Origin: Chryseobacterium sp. Tr-659
GTDB taxonomy: Bacteria; Bacteroidota; Bacteroidia; Flavobacteriales; Weeksellaceae
Assembly: GCF_011752975.1 (NCBI RefSeq)
Contig: NZ_VWWP01000005.1
Location: 124,001 to 188,000 of the forward strand
DNA: 64,000 bases
Direction: 5' to 3'
Each line of letters starts with the position of its first letter. Positions within the stretch are counted from its first letter, which is position 1. This document shows positions 7,540 through 16,485 of the stretch, one piece after another. The position numbers were made by a program, and so were the translations under genes. The notes below the pieces were generated by a model. That model ran no database searches, was not told the DNA's origin, and saw nothing but the letters and a program-made list of their open reading frames with translations.

Positions 7540-8499
7540 TTATCCGGCATTCAGTTCATCTAAAATTTCACTGAATACAGCCTGCGCTGAGAAAATACGG
7601 TTCTTTGCCTGCTGATAAATAATTGAATTTTCTCCGTCCATTACCTCATCACTCAATTCCACATTACGGCGAACGGGAAGACAGTGCATTACTTTTGCCT
7701 GATTAGTATTGTCTAGTTTCGCATTGGTTAACATCCAATCTCCTTTCACTTCCGGCATAGCAGCGTAATCATCAAAAGAGGACCAGTTTTTAACATAAAT
7801 GAAATCAGCATCTTTTAACGCCTCATCCTGATCATGAATTACTTTTACATCTTTTGTAAAATTTGTATCTAGATCATACCCTTCCGGATTCGCAATTACC
7901 AACTCTACATCCATTTCCTGCATCCATTCTGCAAAAGAGTTTCCAACAGCATGTGCAATAGGTTTAATATGCGGAGCCCAGGTTAATACAACTTTTGGTT
8001 TACGATCTTTTTTCCAGTTTTCCGTAATTGTGATACAGTCTGCCAGGCTTTGCAGCGGGTGGCGGGTTGCCGACTCCAACGAAACCACAGGCACTTTTGC
8101 ATGTTTTTCGAACTGGCTTAGAATACTTTCATTCACATCATCTTCTTTGCTCTTCATTCCTGCAAAACAACGCACTGCAATGATGTCACAATATTGATTC
8201 AGAACTTCAATAGCATCTTTAATGTGCTCCACCGTATCACCGTTCATTACTGCTCCATCAGCAAATTCAAGATTCCAGGCTTCCTGTGCTGCGTTTAATG
8301 TCAGCACATTCAATCCCAGATTTTGAGCTGCAATCTGACTGCTCAGACGAGTTCTAAGGCTGGAATTTAAAAATACAAGTCCTATTGTTTTTCCTTTCCC
8401 TTTTTCTGTTTCAGAAAGCGGATCTGCTTTTATTTCTAAAGCTTTTTTTATGATTCCCTGTAAGCTTTCAACATCACTTACAGTGGTAAATTTTTTCAT
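7540..8499 (-). CDS. argF': N-acylornithine carbamoyltransferase, probably N-succinylornithine type
   Basis: The 319-residue transcarbamylase uses the FLNSSLRTRLSSQ carbamoyl-phosphate motif of the acetyl/succinyl-ornithine branch rather than classic ornithine STRT. It also has ESATRHPLQSLAD, LTWAPHIKPIAHAV and MHCLPVRRN. At residue 90, in MNGDTVEHI, it has Val. From memory, Bacteroides fragilis succinylornithine transcarbamylase has Pro90 there and Xanthomonas acetylornithine transcarbamylase has Glu92, the residue that decides specificity. A small uncharged residue favours N-succinylornithine. It belongs to the minus-strand arginine cluster between argD and argB. Confidence 0.9.
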   Translation of the reverse strand: MKKFTTVSDVESLQGIIKKALEIKADPLSETEKGKGKTIGLVFLNSSLRTRLSSQIAAQNLGLNVLTLNAAQEAWNLEFADGAVMNGDTVEHIKDAIEVLNQYCDIIAVRCFAGMKSKEDDVNESILSQFEKHAKVPVVSLESATRHPLQSLADCITITENWKKDRKPKVVLTWAPHIKPIAHAVGNSFAEWMQEMDVELVIANPEGYDLDTNFTKDVKVIHDQDEALKDADFIYVKNWSSFDDYAAMPEVKGDWMLTNAKLDNTNQAKVMHCLPVRRNVELSDEVMDGENSIIYQQAKNRIFSAQAVFSEILDELNAG

Positions 8500-8537
8500 T
8501 TTGAATTGATTTTAAAGATTTTTACCTATAAATTTTT

Positions 8538-8580
8538 GATCTAACCAAAAAGACATAAAAGCTTTTATGGTTAAAAGATC
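8538..8580. repeat. Inverted repeat in the argD-argF' gap
   Basis: GATCTAACCA (8538-8547) and TGGTTAAAAGATC (8568-8580) are imperfect inverses around ATAAAAGCTTTTAT, itself a palindrome. It may be a decayed element or a transcript hairpin. Confidence 0.4.
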
Positions 8581-8599
8581 TTAAAGGCCGGCTGCTTGT

Positions 8600-9739
8600 T
8601 TAGATTCCTTCTAATACTGTTTTCAAGGCCTTGATAAAAAGATCCGTTTCCTCTTTTTTGATATTCAGTGCCGGAAGAATCCTTAAAACACTTTTATCAT
8701 TTGAGTTTCCGGTGAAAATATGATGATCAAATAGTAAACTTTTCCTCACTTCAGAACAGTCTCTGTCCAGCTCTATTCCAATCATCAACCCTTTCCTTCG
8801 GATGGATTTAATATGTGGTAATTCTTTAATTTCATTTTCAATATACTCACCCATCTGTTGAGCATTTTCGATAAGATTTTCATCTTTCATTACATCCAGA
8901 ACAGCAATTGAAGCCGCACAAGCCAGATGATTTCCACCGAATGTTGTTCCCAGCAAACCGTTACTTGCCTGGAATTTCGGATGAATCAAAACTCCGCCCA
9001 CGGGAAAGCCATTTCCCATTCCTTTAGCCGTTGTAATAATATCCGGCTGAATATCAAATTCCTGGTGCGCAAAGAAATAGCCGCTTCTTCCGTATCCTGA
9101 CTGCACCTCATCCAAAATAAGAACAGCATCATATTTTTCGCACAGTTCTTTAATTTTAGATAAAAATTCCTGTGTAGGAATCATAATTCCTCCTACTCCT
9201 TGAATTCCTTCTATAATTACAGAAGAGATTTCATTTCCATACTTCTCAAAAGCTTCTTCAAGCCCTTGTACATCATTCCATTCTGATTTGATAAATCTTT
9301 CTGAAAAGTTAACCGGAGCAACAATTTTCGGATTGTCTGTTACAGAAACTGCTGCGGAAGTTCTTCCATGAAATGAGCCAGAAAAATAAAGGACCTTGCT
9401 TTTCCCATTATGAAATGAAGCCAGTTTTAAAGCATTTTCATTAGCTTCAGCTCCTGAATTACATAAGAAAAGATGGTAGTCTTCATATCCGGAAAGCTTA
9501 CCTAACTTTTCTGCAAGCTCAGTCTGTAATTCATTCTGAACAGAATTGGAATAAAAAGATATTTTTTCCAATTGGTCCTTCAGCTTATTCTGATAATGCG
9601 GATGATTATGACCAATAGAGATTACTGCATGACCTCCATAAAAATCAAGATACTGTTCTCCTTTATCATCCCAAAGAAAAGAACCTTGTGCTTTAACCGG
9701 ATTTATATTGAATAATGGATATACGTTGAATAAATTCAT
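8600..9739 (-). CDS. argD: Acyl-ornithine aminotransferase (class III)
   Basis: PLP-dependent class III aminotransferase of 379 residues. FCNSGAEANENALKLA and FHGRTSAAVSVT are cofactor-binding segments, ILDEVQSGYGRSG holds the catalytic Asp, and TTAKGMGNGFPVG the Schiff-base Lys. It would convert N-acyl-glutamate semialdehyde to N-acyl-ornithine within this operon. It resembles ornithine aminotransferases too, but the position between argC and argF' argues for the biosynthetic role. Confidence 0.93.
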   Translation of the reverse strand: MNLFNVYPLFNINPVKAQGSFLWDDKGEQYLDFYGGHAVISIGHNHPHYQNKLKDQLEKISFYSNSVQNELQTELAEKLGKLSGYEDYHLFLCNSGAEANENALKLASFHNGKSKVLYFSGSFHGRTSAAVSVTDNPKIVAPVNFSERFIKSEWNDVQGLEEAFEKYGNEISSVIIEGIQGVGGIMIPTQEFLSKIKELCEKYDAVLILDEVQSGYGRSGYFFAHQEFDIQPDIITTAKGMGNGFPVGGVLIHPKFQASNGLLGTTFGGNHLACAASIAVLDVMKDENLIENAQQMGEYIENEIKELPHIKSIRRKGLMIGIELDRDCSEVRKSLLFDHHIFTGNSNDKSVLRILPALNIKKEETDLFIKALKTVLEGI

Positions 9740-9744
9740 TTTTT

Positions 9745-9834
9745 GTTGCTAGTTGTTAGTTGATGGTTGAAAGTTTACAGGTCTAAATAGTTATTCTTTA
9801 TACTACTACAACCTATCATCTGCAACTTTCTACC
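9745..9834. repeat. Degenerate GTTGCTAGTTG-type repeat in the argC-argD gap
   Basis: TTGCTAGTTGTTAGTTGATG shows short internal repeats, and GAAAGTT (9769-9775) is inverted at AACTTTC (9824-9830). It resembles low-complexity dispersed repeats elsewhere in the window, such as ACCAGCAACTAG near 29440. Confidence 0.35.
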
Positions 9835-9852
9835 TTATTATTACATTTTATG

Positions 9853-10818
9853 TTAGAATGCTATCGGTTTTAAATTCAATCCTGCATTTTCCTCCCAGTT
9901 CATAGCCAGATTCATATTCTGTACCGCTTGTCCTGAAGCGCCTTTTAACAAATTGTCAATCGCTGAATGAACAACAATAACATTTCCATTCTTTTCGATC
10001 TGAATCACACAGCGATTGGTATTGACAACCTGTTTTAAATCAATTGCGTTTTTGCTAACTGTAACAAAAGGTTCCTCCGCATAGAAATCCTGATATAATT
10101 GCTCTATTTCCTCCAGCTCCATATCCGTCTTCATGGTGGAGCTTGTAAAAATCCCTCTTGCAAAATCTCCTCTCCACGGAACAAAATTCAGGTTTACTTC
10201 TTTATTATTGAATGACACCAATTGTTGTAAAATCTCATCTACATGCTGATGTGTCAAAGTTTTATACGCCGATACATTATCATTTCTCCACGTAAAATGC
10301 GTCGTTGCCTGTAAAGACTGCCCGGCTCCCGTAGAACCTGTGATTCCCGTTGTAAAAACTTCGTCCAGCATTTTCTTGTCTGCTAAAGGCAGCAAAGCCA
10401 ATTGAATTGCCGTTGCAAAACATCCCGGATTAGCAATACTTTTTGCTCCCAGCAGTTGTTTTTTATTAACTTCAGGCAATCCGTAGATAAAATTTCTATT
10501 TTCAAAATTTCCATCCAAACGGAAATCATTTCCTAAATCAATGACTAACGTTTCATCTTTAACAGGGTTTTGAGCTAACCAATTCTGACTTTCTTTGTGG
10601 GGAAGACATAGAAAAAGAATGTCTACCTCTTCAGGTTTATCCGTCAGAACTTTTTCACAAACCGTCGTTAAATCCGGGTACAGATCCGATATTCTTGTTC
10701 CCGAATTCGAACGACTATATAAAAAACTCAATGTCACATGGGGATGGAAAGCCAGCAAACGAATCAGCTCACTTCCTGTATAACCGTTGGCACCAACTAT
10801 TCCTACTGTTTTCTTCAT
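9853..10818 (-). CDS. argC: N-acyl-gamma-glutamyl-phosphate reductase
   Basis: NADPH-dependent reduction of N-acyl-glutamyl phosphate to the semialdehyde. The 321-residue protein has the N-terminal Rossmann motif VGIVGANGYTGSELIRLLA, the catalytic Cys in SIANPGCFATAIQLAL, and the GITGSTGAGQSL region. It sits between argG and argD on the same strand. Confidence 0.95.
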   Translation of the reverse strand: MKKTVGIVGANGYTGSELIRLLAFHPHVTLSFLYSRSNSGTRISDLYPDLTTVCEKVLTDKPEEVDILFLCLPHKESQNWLAQNPVKDETLVIDLGNDFRLDGNFENRNFIYGLPEVNKKQLLGAKSIANPGCFATAIQLALLPLADKKMLDEVFTTGITGSTGAGQSLQATTHFTWRNDNVSAYKTLTHQHVDEILQQLVSFNNKEVNLNFVPWRGDFARGIFTSSTMKTDMELEEIEQLYQDFYAEEPFVTVSKNAIDLKQVVNTNRCVIQIEKNGNVIVVHSAIDNLLKGASGQAVQNMNLAMNWEENAGLNLKPIAF

Positions 10819-10870
10819 ATTGTAATCAACAGGAACATCTCCTGTCTTTTATTAAATCGTCCCCTCGGAA

Positions 10871-12067
10871 CTAGTTGATATTTTGATTGATCTGATGATA
10901 TATATTTAAAGAATTGCTTACAATCTTGGTATATCCTTTTACATCGTCTCCCGTCCAGGCTCTGTTTGCTTCACCATAGCTTCCGAATTTATCAGACATT
11001 AAATCATGATCAGATTCAATACCGTTCAAAACAAATCTGTACGGATGAAGGGTTACAAATACTTTTCCAGTTACAGTTTTCTGAGAATCTGTTAAAAAGG
11101 ATTCTATATTTCTCATTACAGGATCCAGGAAAAGCGCTTCATGAAGCCAGTTTCCATACCAATCGGATAATTGAGACTTCATCATCTGCTGATATTTTGA
11201 AAGCGTATGTTTCTCCAATAAATGATGTGCTTTGATAATCACTGATGCTGCAGCTGCTTCAAATCCCACTCTCCCTTTAATTCCTACAATCGTATCTCCT
11301 ACATGAATATCCCGGCCAATTCCGTAAGCAGAAGCTAATTCTTCAATCTTTTGGATCGCATATACAGAATGTTCAAAATTTTCTCCGTTAACAGCAATTA
11401 CTTCTCCGTTTTTAAATTCTACCTCCAGTTCTGAGGGCTGAGTTTCTTTGATCTGTGACGGAAACGCTTCTTCCGGCAGATAATTTCTTGAAGTCAGTGT
11501 TTCTTTTCCTCCCACTGAAGTCCCCCAAAGTCCTTTATTCACTGAATATTGTGCTTTTTGGAATTCCATTTCATACCCATGATTTTTCAGGAATTCAATC
11601 TCTTCTTCACGGGATAAAGCCATATCACGGATTGGCGTAATGATCTCAATATTCGGACACATCACCTGGAAAATCAAATCAAAACGAACCTGATCATTCC
11701 CCGCACCTGTACTTCCGTGAGCAATTGCATCTGCATTAACTTCAACTGCATATTTTGCAATTTCCTGAGCCTGAATCGTACGTTCAGCACTTACAGAAAG
11801 AGGATAGGTGTTATTTTTCAATACATTCCCGAAAATCAGATACTTTACACATGAATTATAATAGTCTTCCTGAGCATCTACGCACCTGTATTCTTTGACC
11901 CCAAGATTTAAAGCTTTTCTCTCCAACTCTTTTTCTTCTTCCTTAGAAAAACCTCCGGTATTTACAGTTACAGCATACACATCATATCCTAGTGTTTCAC
12001 TAAGATATTTAGCACAGTAGGAAGTATCCAGACCTCCACTAAACGCTAAGATGACTTTTTTCTTCAT
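10871..12067 (-). CDS. argG: Argininosuccinate synthase
   Basis: Condenses citrulline and aspartate using ATP. The 398 residues start with the PP-loop ILAFSGGLDTSYCAKYL and contain IAHGSTGAGNDQVRFDL and SVNKGLWGTSVGGKETL. The start overlaps the upstream acyltransferase gene by 29 bases, a sign of translational coupling, and argC follows 52 bases later. Unlike the linear-intermediate genes, it does not depend on which acyl group the pathway uses. Confidence 0.96.
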   Translation of the reverse strand: MKKKVILAFSGGLDTSYCAKYLSETLGYDVYAVTVNTGGFSKEEEKELERKALNLGVKEYRCVDAQEDYYNSCVKYLIFGNVLKNNTYPLSVSAERTIQAQEIAKYAVEVNADAIAHGSTGAGNDQVRFDLIFQVMCPNIEIITPIRDMALSREEEIEFLKNHGYEMEFQKAQYSVNKGLWGTSVGGKETLTSRNYLPEEAFPSQIKETQPSELEVEFKNGEVIAVNGENFEHSVYAIQKIEELASAYGIGRDIHVGDTIVGIKGRVGFEAAAASVIIKAHHLLEKHTLSKYQQMMKSQLSDWYGNWLHEALFLDPVMRNIESFLTDSQKTVTGKVFVTLHPYRFVLNGIESDHDLMSDKFGSYGEANRAWTGDDVKGYTKIVSNSLNIYHQINQNIN

Positions 12068-12635
12068 AATATTGATTTTCAGGCTGATTGTTCACAACCT
12101 CATTTTTTTTTTGATTTTCAGGAACAAATAACATGGCTGTACATAAACAGTTTTTACGTTCCTTTTTCATTAAAATATCATAGTTCACACAGTTCTTGCA
12201 GCCATTCCAGAATTCTTCATCCTGAGTCAGTTCAGAATAAATTACCGGCTTATAACCTAAATCACTATTGATTTTCATTACCGCAAGACCTGTTGTTAAC
12301 CCGAATACTTTTGCTTCCGGATATTTTTCTCTAGATAATTGGAAAACTTTATGTTTGATCTGAGTTGCTACTCCCCCGTTCCTGAATTTCGGAGACACAA
12401 TCAGCCCCGAATTAGCCACAAACTTCCCATGTGACCAGGTCTCTATATAACAAAAACCTACCCACTCACCGTTTTCAGTGGCTACCACAGCATTGCCTTC
12501 TGAAATCTTCTTACTCAAATATTCTATAGAACGTTTTGCGATTCCCGTTCCTCTACGCTGTGCAGAATCATACATTTCCTGCTGTATTTCACTCACATAC
12601 ATTAGATGTTCGCATGAGGAAATTTCTATTTCCAT
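12039..12635 (-). CDS. GNAT-family N-acyltransferase heading the arginine operon
   Basis: The 198-residue protein has a GNAT core (FCYIETWSHGKFVANSGLIV; acyl-CoA loop SPKFRNGGVATQIKHKVF). As first gene of the arginine cluster, overlapping argG by 29 bases, it is the best candidate for N-acylation of glutamate, the step otherwise missing here. That role is inferred. After the GNAT core comes an unusual tail with WNGCKNCVNYD and KNCLCTAM, four cysteines in CxxC and CxC spacing, then an Asn/Glu-rich end. The cysteines could bind a metal or be redox active. The substrate could be acetyl- or succinyl-CoA. Confidence 0.8.
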   Translation of the reverse strand: MEIEISSCEHLMYVSEIQQEMYDSAQRRGTGIAKRSIEYLSKKISEGNAVVATENGEWVGFCYIETWSHGKFVANSGLIVSPKFRNGGVATQIKHKVFQLSREKYPEAKVFGLTTGLAVMKINSDLGYKPVIYSELTQDEEFWNGCKNCVNYDILMKKERKNCLCTAMLFVPENQKKNEVVNNQPENQYYEEKSHLSV

Positions 12636-12656
12636 TTATTTATCTAAATTTTTTGG

Positions 12657-12689
12657 CAAATTTAAAATATAATTTCTTTTAAATCCAAA
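12657..12689 (-). promoter_or_regulatory. Promoter of the arginine operon
   Basis: On the minus strand TTTG (12686-12689) is followed by 21 bases and TAAATTTG (12657-12664), just upstream of the GNAT gene start at 12635. It matches the TTTG / TAnnTTTG pattern. Transcription would begin about 15 bases before the ATG. Confidence 0.5.
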
Positions 12690-12756
12690 TAAAAAAGATA
12701 TTTTTTTTGTTTAAAAATATTATACAGGTAAATTTATCTTTGATGAAAAATATACT

Positions 12757-12793
12757 TTTGCTAAATTATTATATATTTGCTAAAATAATATAG
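12757..12793. repeat. 19-base tandem direct repeat before the zinc-finger gene
   Basis: TTTGCTAAATTATTATATA (12757-12775) is followed directly by TTTGCTAAAATAATATAG (12776-12793), two bases before the ATG at 12796. Two in-phase copies overlapping the start region look like an operator, possibly for self-control. The second copy also begins within a TATATTTG box (12772-12779). Confidence 0.5.
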
Positions 12794-12795
12794 TT

Positions 12796-13212
12796 ATGGA
12801 AAACACCTGTCCAAAATGCAACAGCAGCAAAATAGTAAAAAGTGGTATCATCAATGAAAAACAAAGATTTCACTGCAAAGACTGTAACTATTACTTTACC
12901 GTTAAAAAGCTGGGGAAACAGATTGATGATTATTATGTTACCAAAGCGCTCCAGCTTTATCTGGAAGGGCTAAGCTATCGTGAAATTGAGAGGATTATCG
13001 GTGTTTCCCATGTTACCATAAGTTCGTGGATTAAAAAATACAATATCACCAGACCTCCTCATTCCGAATTCCATCCTGTCTATAAGATCTTAAAGCAAAA
13101 CGAACTGATCGAGTATATCGCACAGGAGGAGAATATTAAAAATGCAGGGATTATTATTACTCAGTTTGCAGACAAATATATGTTGATTAAGTGGGAAAGG
13201 TTTAAGAAATAG
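12796..13212 (+). CDS. InsA-like zinc-finger / HTH DNA-binding protein
   Basis: The 138-residue protein starts with a four-cysteine zinc ribbon (CPKCNSSKIVKSG ... FHCKDCNYYFTV; Cys 5, 8, 27, 30), like the N-terminus of IS1-type InsA. A helix-turn-helix follows in YLEGLSYREIERIIGVSHVT and ISSWIKKYNI. There is no DDE nuclease domain and no insB partner or terminal inverted repeats, so it is not an insertion sequence. It lies upstream of a porin, a symporter and acyl-CoA synthetase genes on the same strand, and may be an exapted transposase domain acting as local regulator. The structure is seen; the regulatory role is inferred. Confidence 0.75.
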   Translation: MENTCPKCNSSKIVKSGIINEKQRFHCKDCNYYFTVKKLGKQIDDYYVTKALQLYLEGLSYREIERIIGVSHVTISSWIKKYNITRPPHSEFHPVYKILKQNELIEYIAQEENIKNAGIIITQFADKYMLIKWERFKK

Positions 13213-13350
13213 ACCGATATTAAAACATATAAATCAATCATTTAAAATATAAAATCCCTATTTTATATTTTCCTTTTAAACCTCAACTATCAAAAAACTA
13301 TATAATTACCAATAATATATATTAAATTTTCGTAAATAAATTATTAATTA

Positions 13351-13386
13351 CAATTTGGCATTCACAAAAAACAACGCCAAAAATTG
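13351..13386 (+). promoter_or_regulatory. Hairpin in the porin 5' leader
   Basis: CAATTTGGC (13351-13359) and GCCAAAAATTG (13376-13386) are imperfect inverses ending 7 bases before the porin ATG. The stem would cover part of the ribosome-binding region. It could be an operator palindrome or an RNA structure; no function is shown. Confidence 0.3.
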
Positions 13387-13393
13387 ATAATTT

Positions 13394-14773
13394 ATGAAGA
13401 AATTACTTACATTCATTGGATTAGCCCTAATCAGTAGTTCTCTATACTCGCAAGGCTCTCCTGATTATGGCAGCGGCTTAAAGGTAAACCTCAATCCTGA
13501 CGGAGATAAATTTATCAGATTTATCTTATGGGACCAGCTTTGGCTGAGAAATACTTCAATGAATCCCGGAAGTATGGTTGGAGGTGAACCTACAGACAAT
13601 TCCTGGAGCATAGGAAACCGAAGATTACGTGCTCTGGCCTATGCTCAGATCTCTAAAAGATATATGATCCTACTACACTTTGGAATCAACAACCAAACTT
13701 TCATTAACGGTGGTGCCACAGGCACTTCAGGCACAGGAGGTTATGGAAACGGAAAGAAAACCCAGTTGTTTTTCCATGATGCCTGGAACGAATATGCAGT
13801 TATTTTACCTGGAGAAGCCGGAAAATTCAGTTTATCTTTAGGAGCAGGTCTTCATTATTATATGGGACTTTCCCGTATGACCATGGCTTCCACATTAAAT
13901 TTCCTTACCATAGACTCTCCGGTTTTCTCCTGGCCGTTAATTGATAATTCTGACCAGTTCGCAAGACAGCTTGGGATGTTCGCAAAAGGCAAATACGGAA
14001 AGCTGGAATACCGTTTCAGCTTAAACAAACCTTTTGCCACTGATCTTATCCCGGCAAATGTGACCGATCCCGCAAAAGCTGTAGCTGTAGACAACAACGG
14101 AAATCCTAATTTTTCTAAAGCAGGATATGTTGAATACCAATTCCTTGACGAGGAGTCCAATACACTCCCTTTTAAAGTAGGTTCTTATCTCGGAACCAAA
14201 AGAGTATTCAATGTAGGTGCCGGATTTTATCATCAGAAAGATGGAACCAGAACTTCTGTGAACTCCAATATTGAAAAACATGATATTAGTCTTTTTGCTG
14301 TGGATGCTTTTGCTGATATTCCATTGGGTCAGGCAAAAAATAAAATGGCAGTTTCCGCATATGCAGGATATTACAATTACAATTTCGGTCCGAACTACGT
14401 AAGAAATCTGGGAACGATGAATATTGCCGCCTCCGATCCTAATTTCATTGGAAATAAAGCTATCGCAGGTCCCGGAAATCTGCAGCCAACCATCGGAACA
14501 GGTAATATTATCTATGCACAGGCAGGTTTACTATTGCCAAGCCAGGCAGAAAAACCCAAAATCAGAATACAGCCTTTTGCAGCCTATACCCATAAAAGCT
14601 TTGAAGCTTTTGATCACTCATCCAATCAATTTGATGTAGGAGCCAACTGGTTCATAGACGGACATCATGCAAAAATCACCACCCAATATTCAACAAGGCC
14701 TGTATATACAAGTCCTACGGAAAGTCCCTCTTCAAAAGGAGAATTCATTGTACAGTTCCAGATCTACTTATAA
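13394..14773 (+). CDS. Outer-membrane porin
   Basis: The 459-residue protein has a signal peptide (MKKLLTFIGLALISSSLYSQ) and then alternating hydrophobic/polar strands with many aromatic residues, ending KGEFIVQFQIYL with a terminal hydrophobic strand typical of outer-membrane beta barrels. SKRYMILLHFGINNQTF and the Gly/Asn-rich loops fit the phosphate/anion-selective porin-like group of Bacteroidetes. The next gene is an MHS symporter and the operon leads into acyl-CoA synthetases, so a role in letting small organic acids cross the outer membrane is likely. The exact solute is unknown. Confidence 0.78.
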   Translation: MKKLLTFIGLALISSSLYSQGSPDYGSGLKVNLNPDGDKFIRFILWDQLWLRNTSMNPGSMVGGEPTDNSWSIGNRRLRALAYAQISKRYMILLHFGINNQTFINGGATGTSGTGGYGNGKKTQLFFHDAWNEYAVILPGEAGKFSLSLGAGLHYYMGLSRMTMASTLNFLTIDSPVFSWPLIDNSDQFARQLGMFAKGKYGKLEYRFSLNKPFATDLIPANVTDPAKAVAVDNNGNPNFSKAGYVEYQFLDEESNTLPFKVGSYLGTKRVFNVGAGFYHQKDGTRTSVNSNIEKHDISLFAVDAFADIPLGQAKNKMAVSAYAGYYNYNFGPNYVRNLGTMNIAASDPNFIGNKAIAGPGNLQPTIGTGNIIYAQAGLLLPSQAEKPKIRIQPFAAYTHKSFEAFDHSSNQFDVGANWFIDGHHAKITTQYSTRPVYTSPTESPSSKGEFIVQFQIYL

Positions 14774-14861
14774 AAAAACCTAAGAATAACGAAAAGGTTT
14801 AAAATTAATTTCATCTTGAATGACTTAATACTCTATTCCAATAACACAAAAACTAATCTAT

Positions 14862-16442
14862 ATGAGCGAAAATCATCACGAAAACTACGAAAATATGACC
14901 GAAAGGCAGAAAAACCGTACCATCTGGAGCGTAATTACAGCCTCATCCCTCGGAACACTTATAGAATGGTATGATTTCTACATTTTCGGAAGTTTAGCTA
15001 TCGTTTTAGCTACCAAATTTTTCCCGGCAGATAATCCTACTGCAGCATTTTTATCTACGCTAGCCACGTTTGCTGCAGGATTTGTGGTAAGGCCTTTCGG
15101 AGCTTTATTCTTCGGAAGACTGGGAGATATTATAGGAAGAAAATATACTTTTCTTGTCACTCTGCTGATCATGGGATTTTCTACATTCCTTATTGGATGT
15201 ATTCCCAGCTATGAAACCATAGGATTCATGGCTCCTGTTCTGGTTCTGATTTTGAGATTACTACAAGGATTGGCTCTGGGAGGAGAATACGGAGGAGCAG
15301 CTACCTATGTTGCCGAGTACGCCCAACCTCATCGAAGAGGATACTGGACCTCATGGATCCAAACTACAGCAACGGCAGGACTTTTCATATCACTGATTGT
15401 AATTCTGATCACAAAAACATCTCTTTCTCCTGAAGAATTTGACAGTTGGGGATGGAGGGTTCCTTTCTGGATCTCTATTTTGATGGTGGGAGTTTCTTAT
15501 ATCATCAGAAAGAACATGAAGGAATCTCCACTTTTTGCCAAAGCGAAAAGCGAAGGAAAGACTTCTAAAAACCCATTAAAAGAAAGTTTCGGAAATAAAT
15601 ACAACTTCAAATTTGTACTATTGGCATTATTCGGGGCCGCAATGGGACAAGGTGTTATCTGGTATACGGGACAATTCTATGCCATGAGTTTCCTGCAAAA
15701 GGTGATGAATGTAGAGTCTGCACAGGTAGATTCCCTGATGGCTACGGCTTTATTTTTAGGAACACCTTTTTTTGTATTCTTTGGATGGCTTTCTGATAAG
15801 ATCGGAAGAAAAGCCGTTATGATGACAGGAATGCTGATCGCTATTTTAGCCTACCGGCCTATTTATGACAGTATGTTTAAAAGTGTCAATCTGGAAAACA
15901 AAACCGTTGCTGCTAATGGAATTACAGAGAAAAGAACCGCCAAAATACATAACGATATTGCCACCGACAGCCTCTTTACATTCCATAAAGAAACACTTTA
16001 CACAGATGGGACTTTAATCAAAAAAGACAGCATTACTCATTGGTCTCCAAGCGGCCCGGTAATGAAAGACGGAAAAGCCGAAGAACCTAAAGTTTCCCAA
16101 ACAGTAAAGCTAAGCGATGATACAAAATGGTATCTGATTTTCCTTGTATTTATTCAGGTAATATTTGTAACAATGGTTTACGGGCCAATTGCCGCTTTCC
16201 TTGTTGAAATGTTCCCGGTGAGAATCCGTTATACTTCAATGTCTTTGCCTTACCATATCGGAAATGGAGTTTTCGGAGGCCTTCTCCCCGCAGTTGCCAC
16301 TTACCTGGTTACGACAGGCAAAGAAGCAGGACACGCAACCTGGTACCTTGAAGGACTGTGGTATCCGATTGGAGTTGCCGCTGTGTGTCTCATCATCGGA
16401 TTATTTTATCTTAAAAATAAGAACAATAATCTTCACGATTAA
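14862..16442 (+). CDS. MHS-family MFS metabolite:H+ symporter with a soluble insert
   Basis: The 526-residue transporter has the family hallmarks GTLIEWYDFYIFGSLA, GRLGDIIGRK and RLLQGLALGGEYGGA (residues about 31-46, 86-94, 132-146). Relatives move proline/betaine, shikimate, alpha-ketoglutarate and small carboxylates. About 85 hydrophilic residues (roughly 338-421, rich in Lys, Asp and Thr) interrupt the region between the seventh/eighth and following membrane helices. In typical MHS proteins this loop is short. Gene order (porin before, acyl-CoA synthetases after) suggests a monocarboxylate substrate, by inference. Confidence 0.88.
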   Translation: MSENHHENYENMTERQKNRTIWSVITASSLGTLIEWYDFYIFGSLAIVLATKFFPADNPTAAFLSTLATFAAGFVVRPFGALFFGRLGDIIGRKYTFLVTLLIMGFSTFLIGCIPSYETIGFMAPVLVLILRLLQGLALGGEYGGAATYVAEYAQPHRRGYWTSWIQTTATAGLFISLIVILITKTSLSPEEFDSWGWRVPFWISILMVGVSYIIRKNMKESPLFAKAKSEGKTSKNPLKESFGNKYNFKFVLLALFGAAMGQGVIWYTGQFYAMSFLQKVMNVESAQVDSLMATALFLGTPFFVFFGWLSDKIGRKAVMMTGMLIAILAYRPIYDSMFKSVNLENKTVAANGITEKRTAKIHNDIATDSLFTFHKETLYTDGTLIKKDSITHWSPSGPVMKDGKAEEPKVSQTVKLSDDTKWYLIFLVFIQVIFVTMVYGPIAAFLVEMFPVRIRYTSMSLPYHIGNGVFGGLLPAVATYLVTTGKEAGHATWYLEGLWYPIGVAAVCLIIGLFYLKNKNNNLHD

Positions 16443-16485
16443 GTACTGAATCACTCAAATTTTTATTAATTTTAAAACTATTAAA

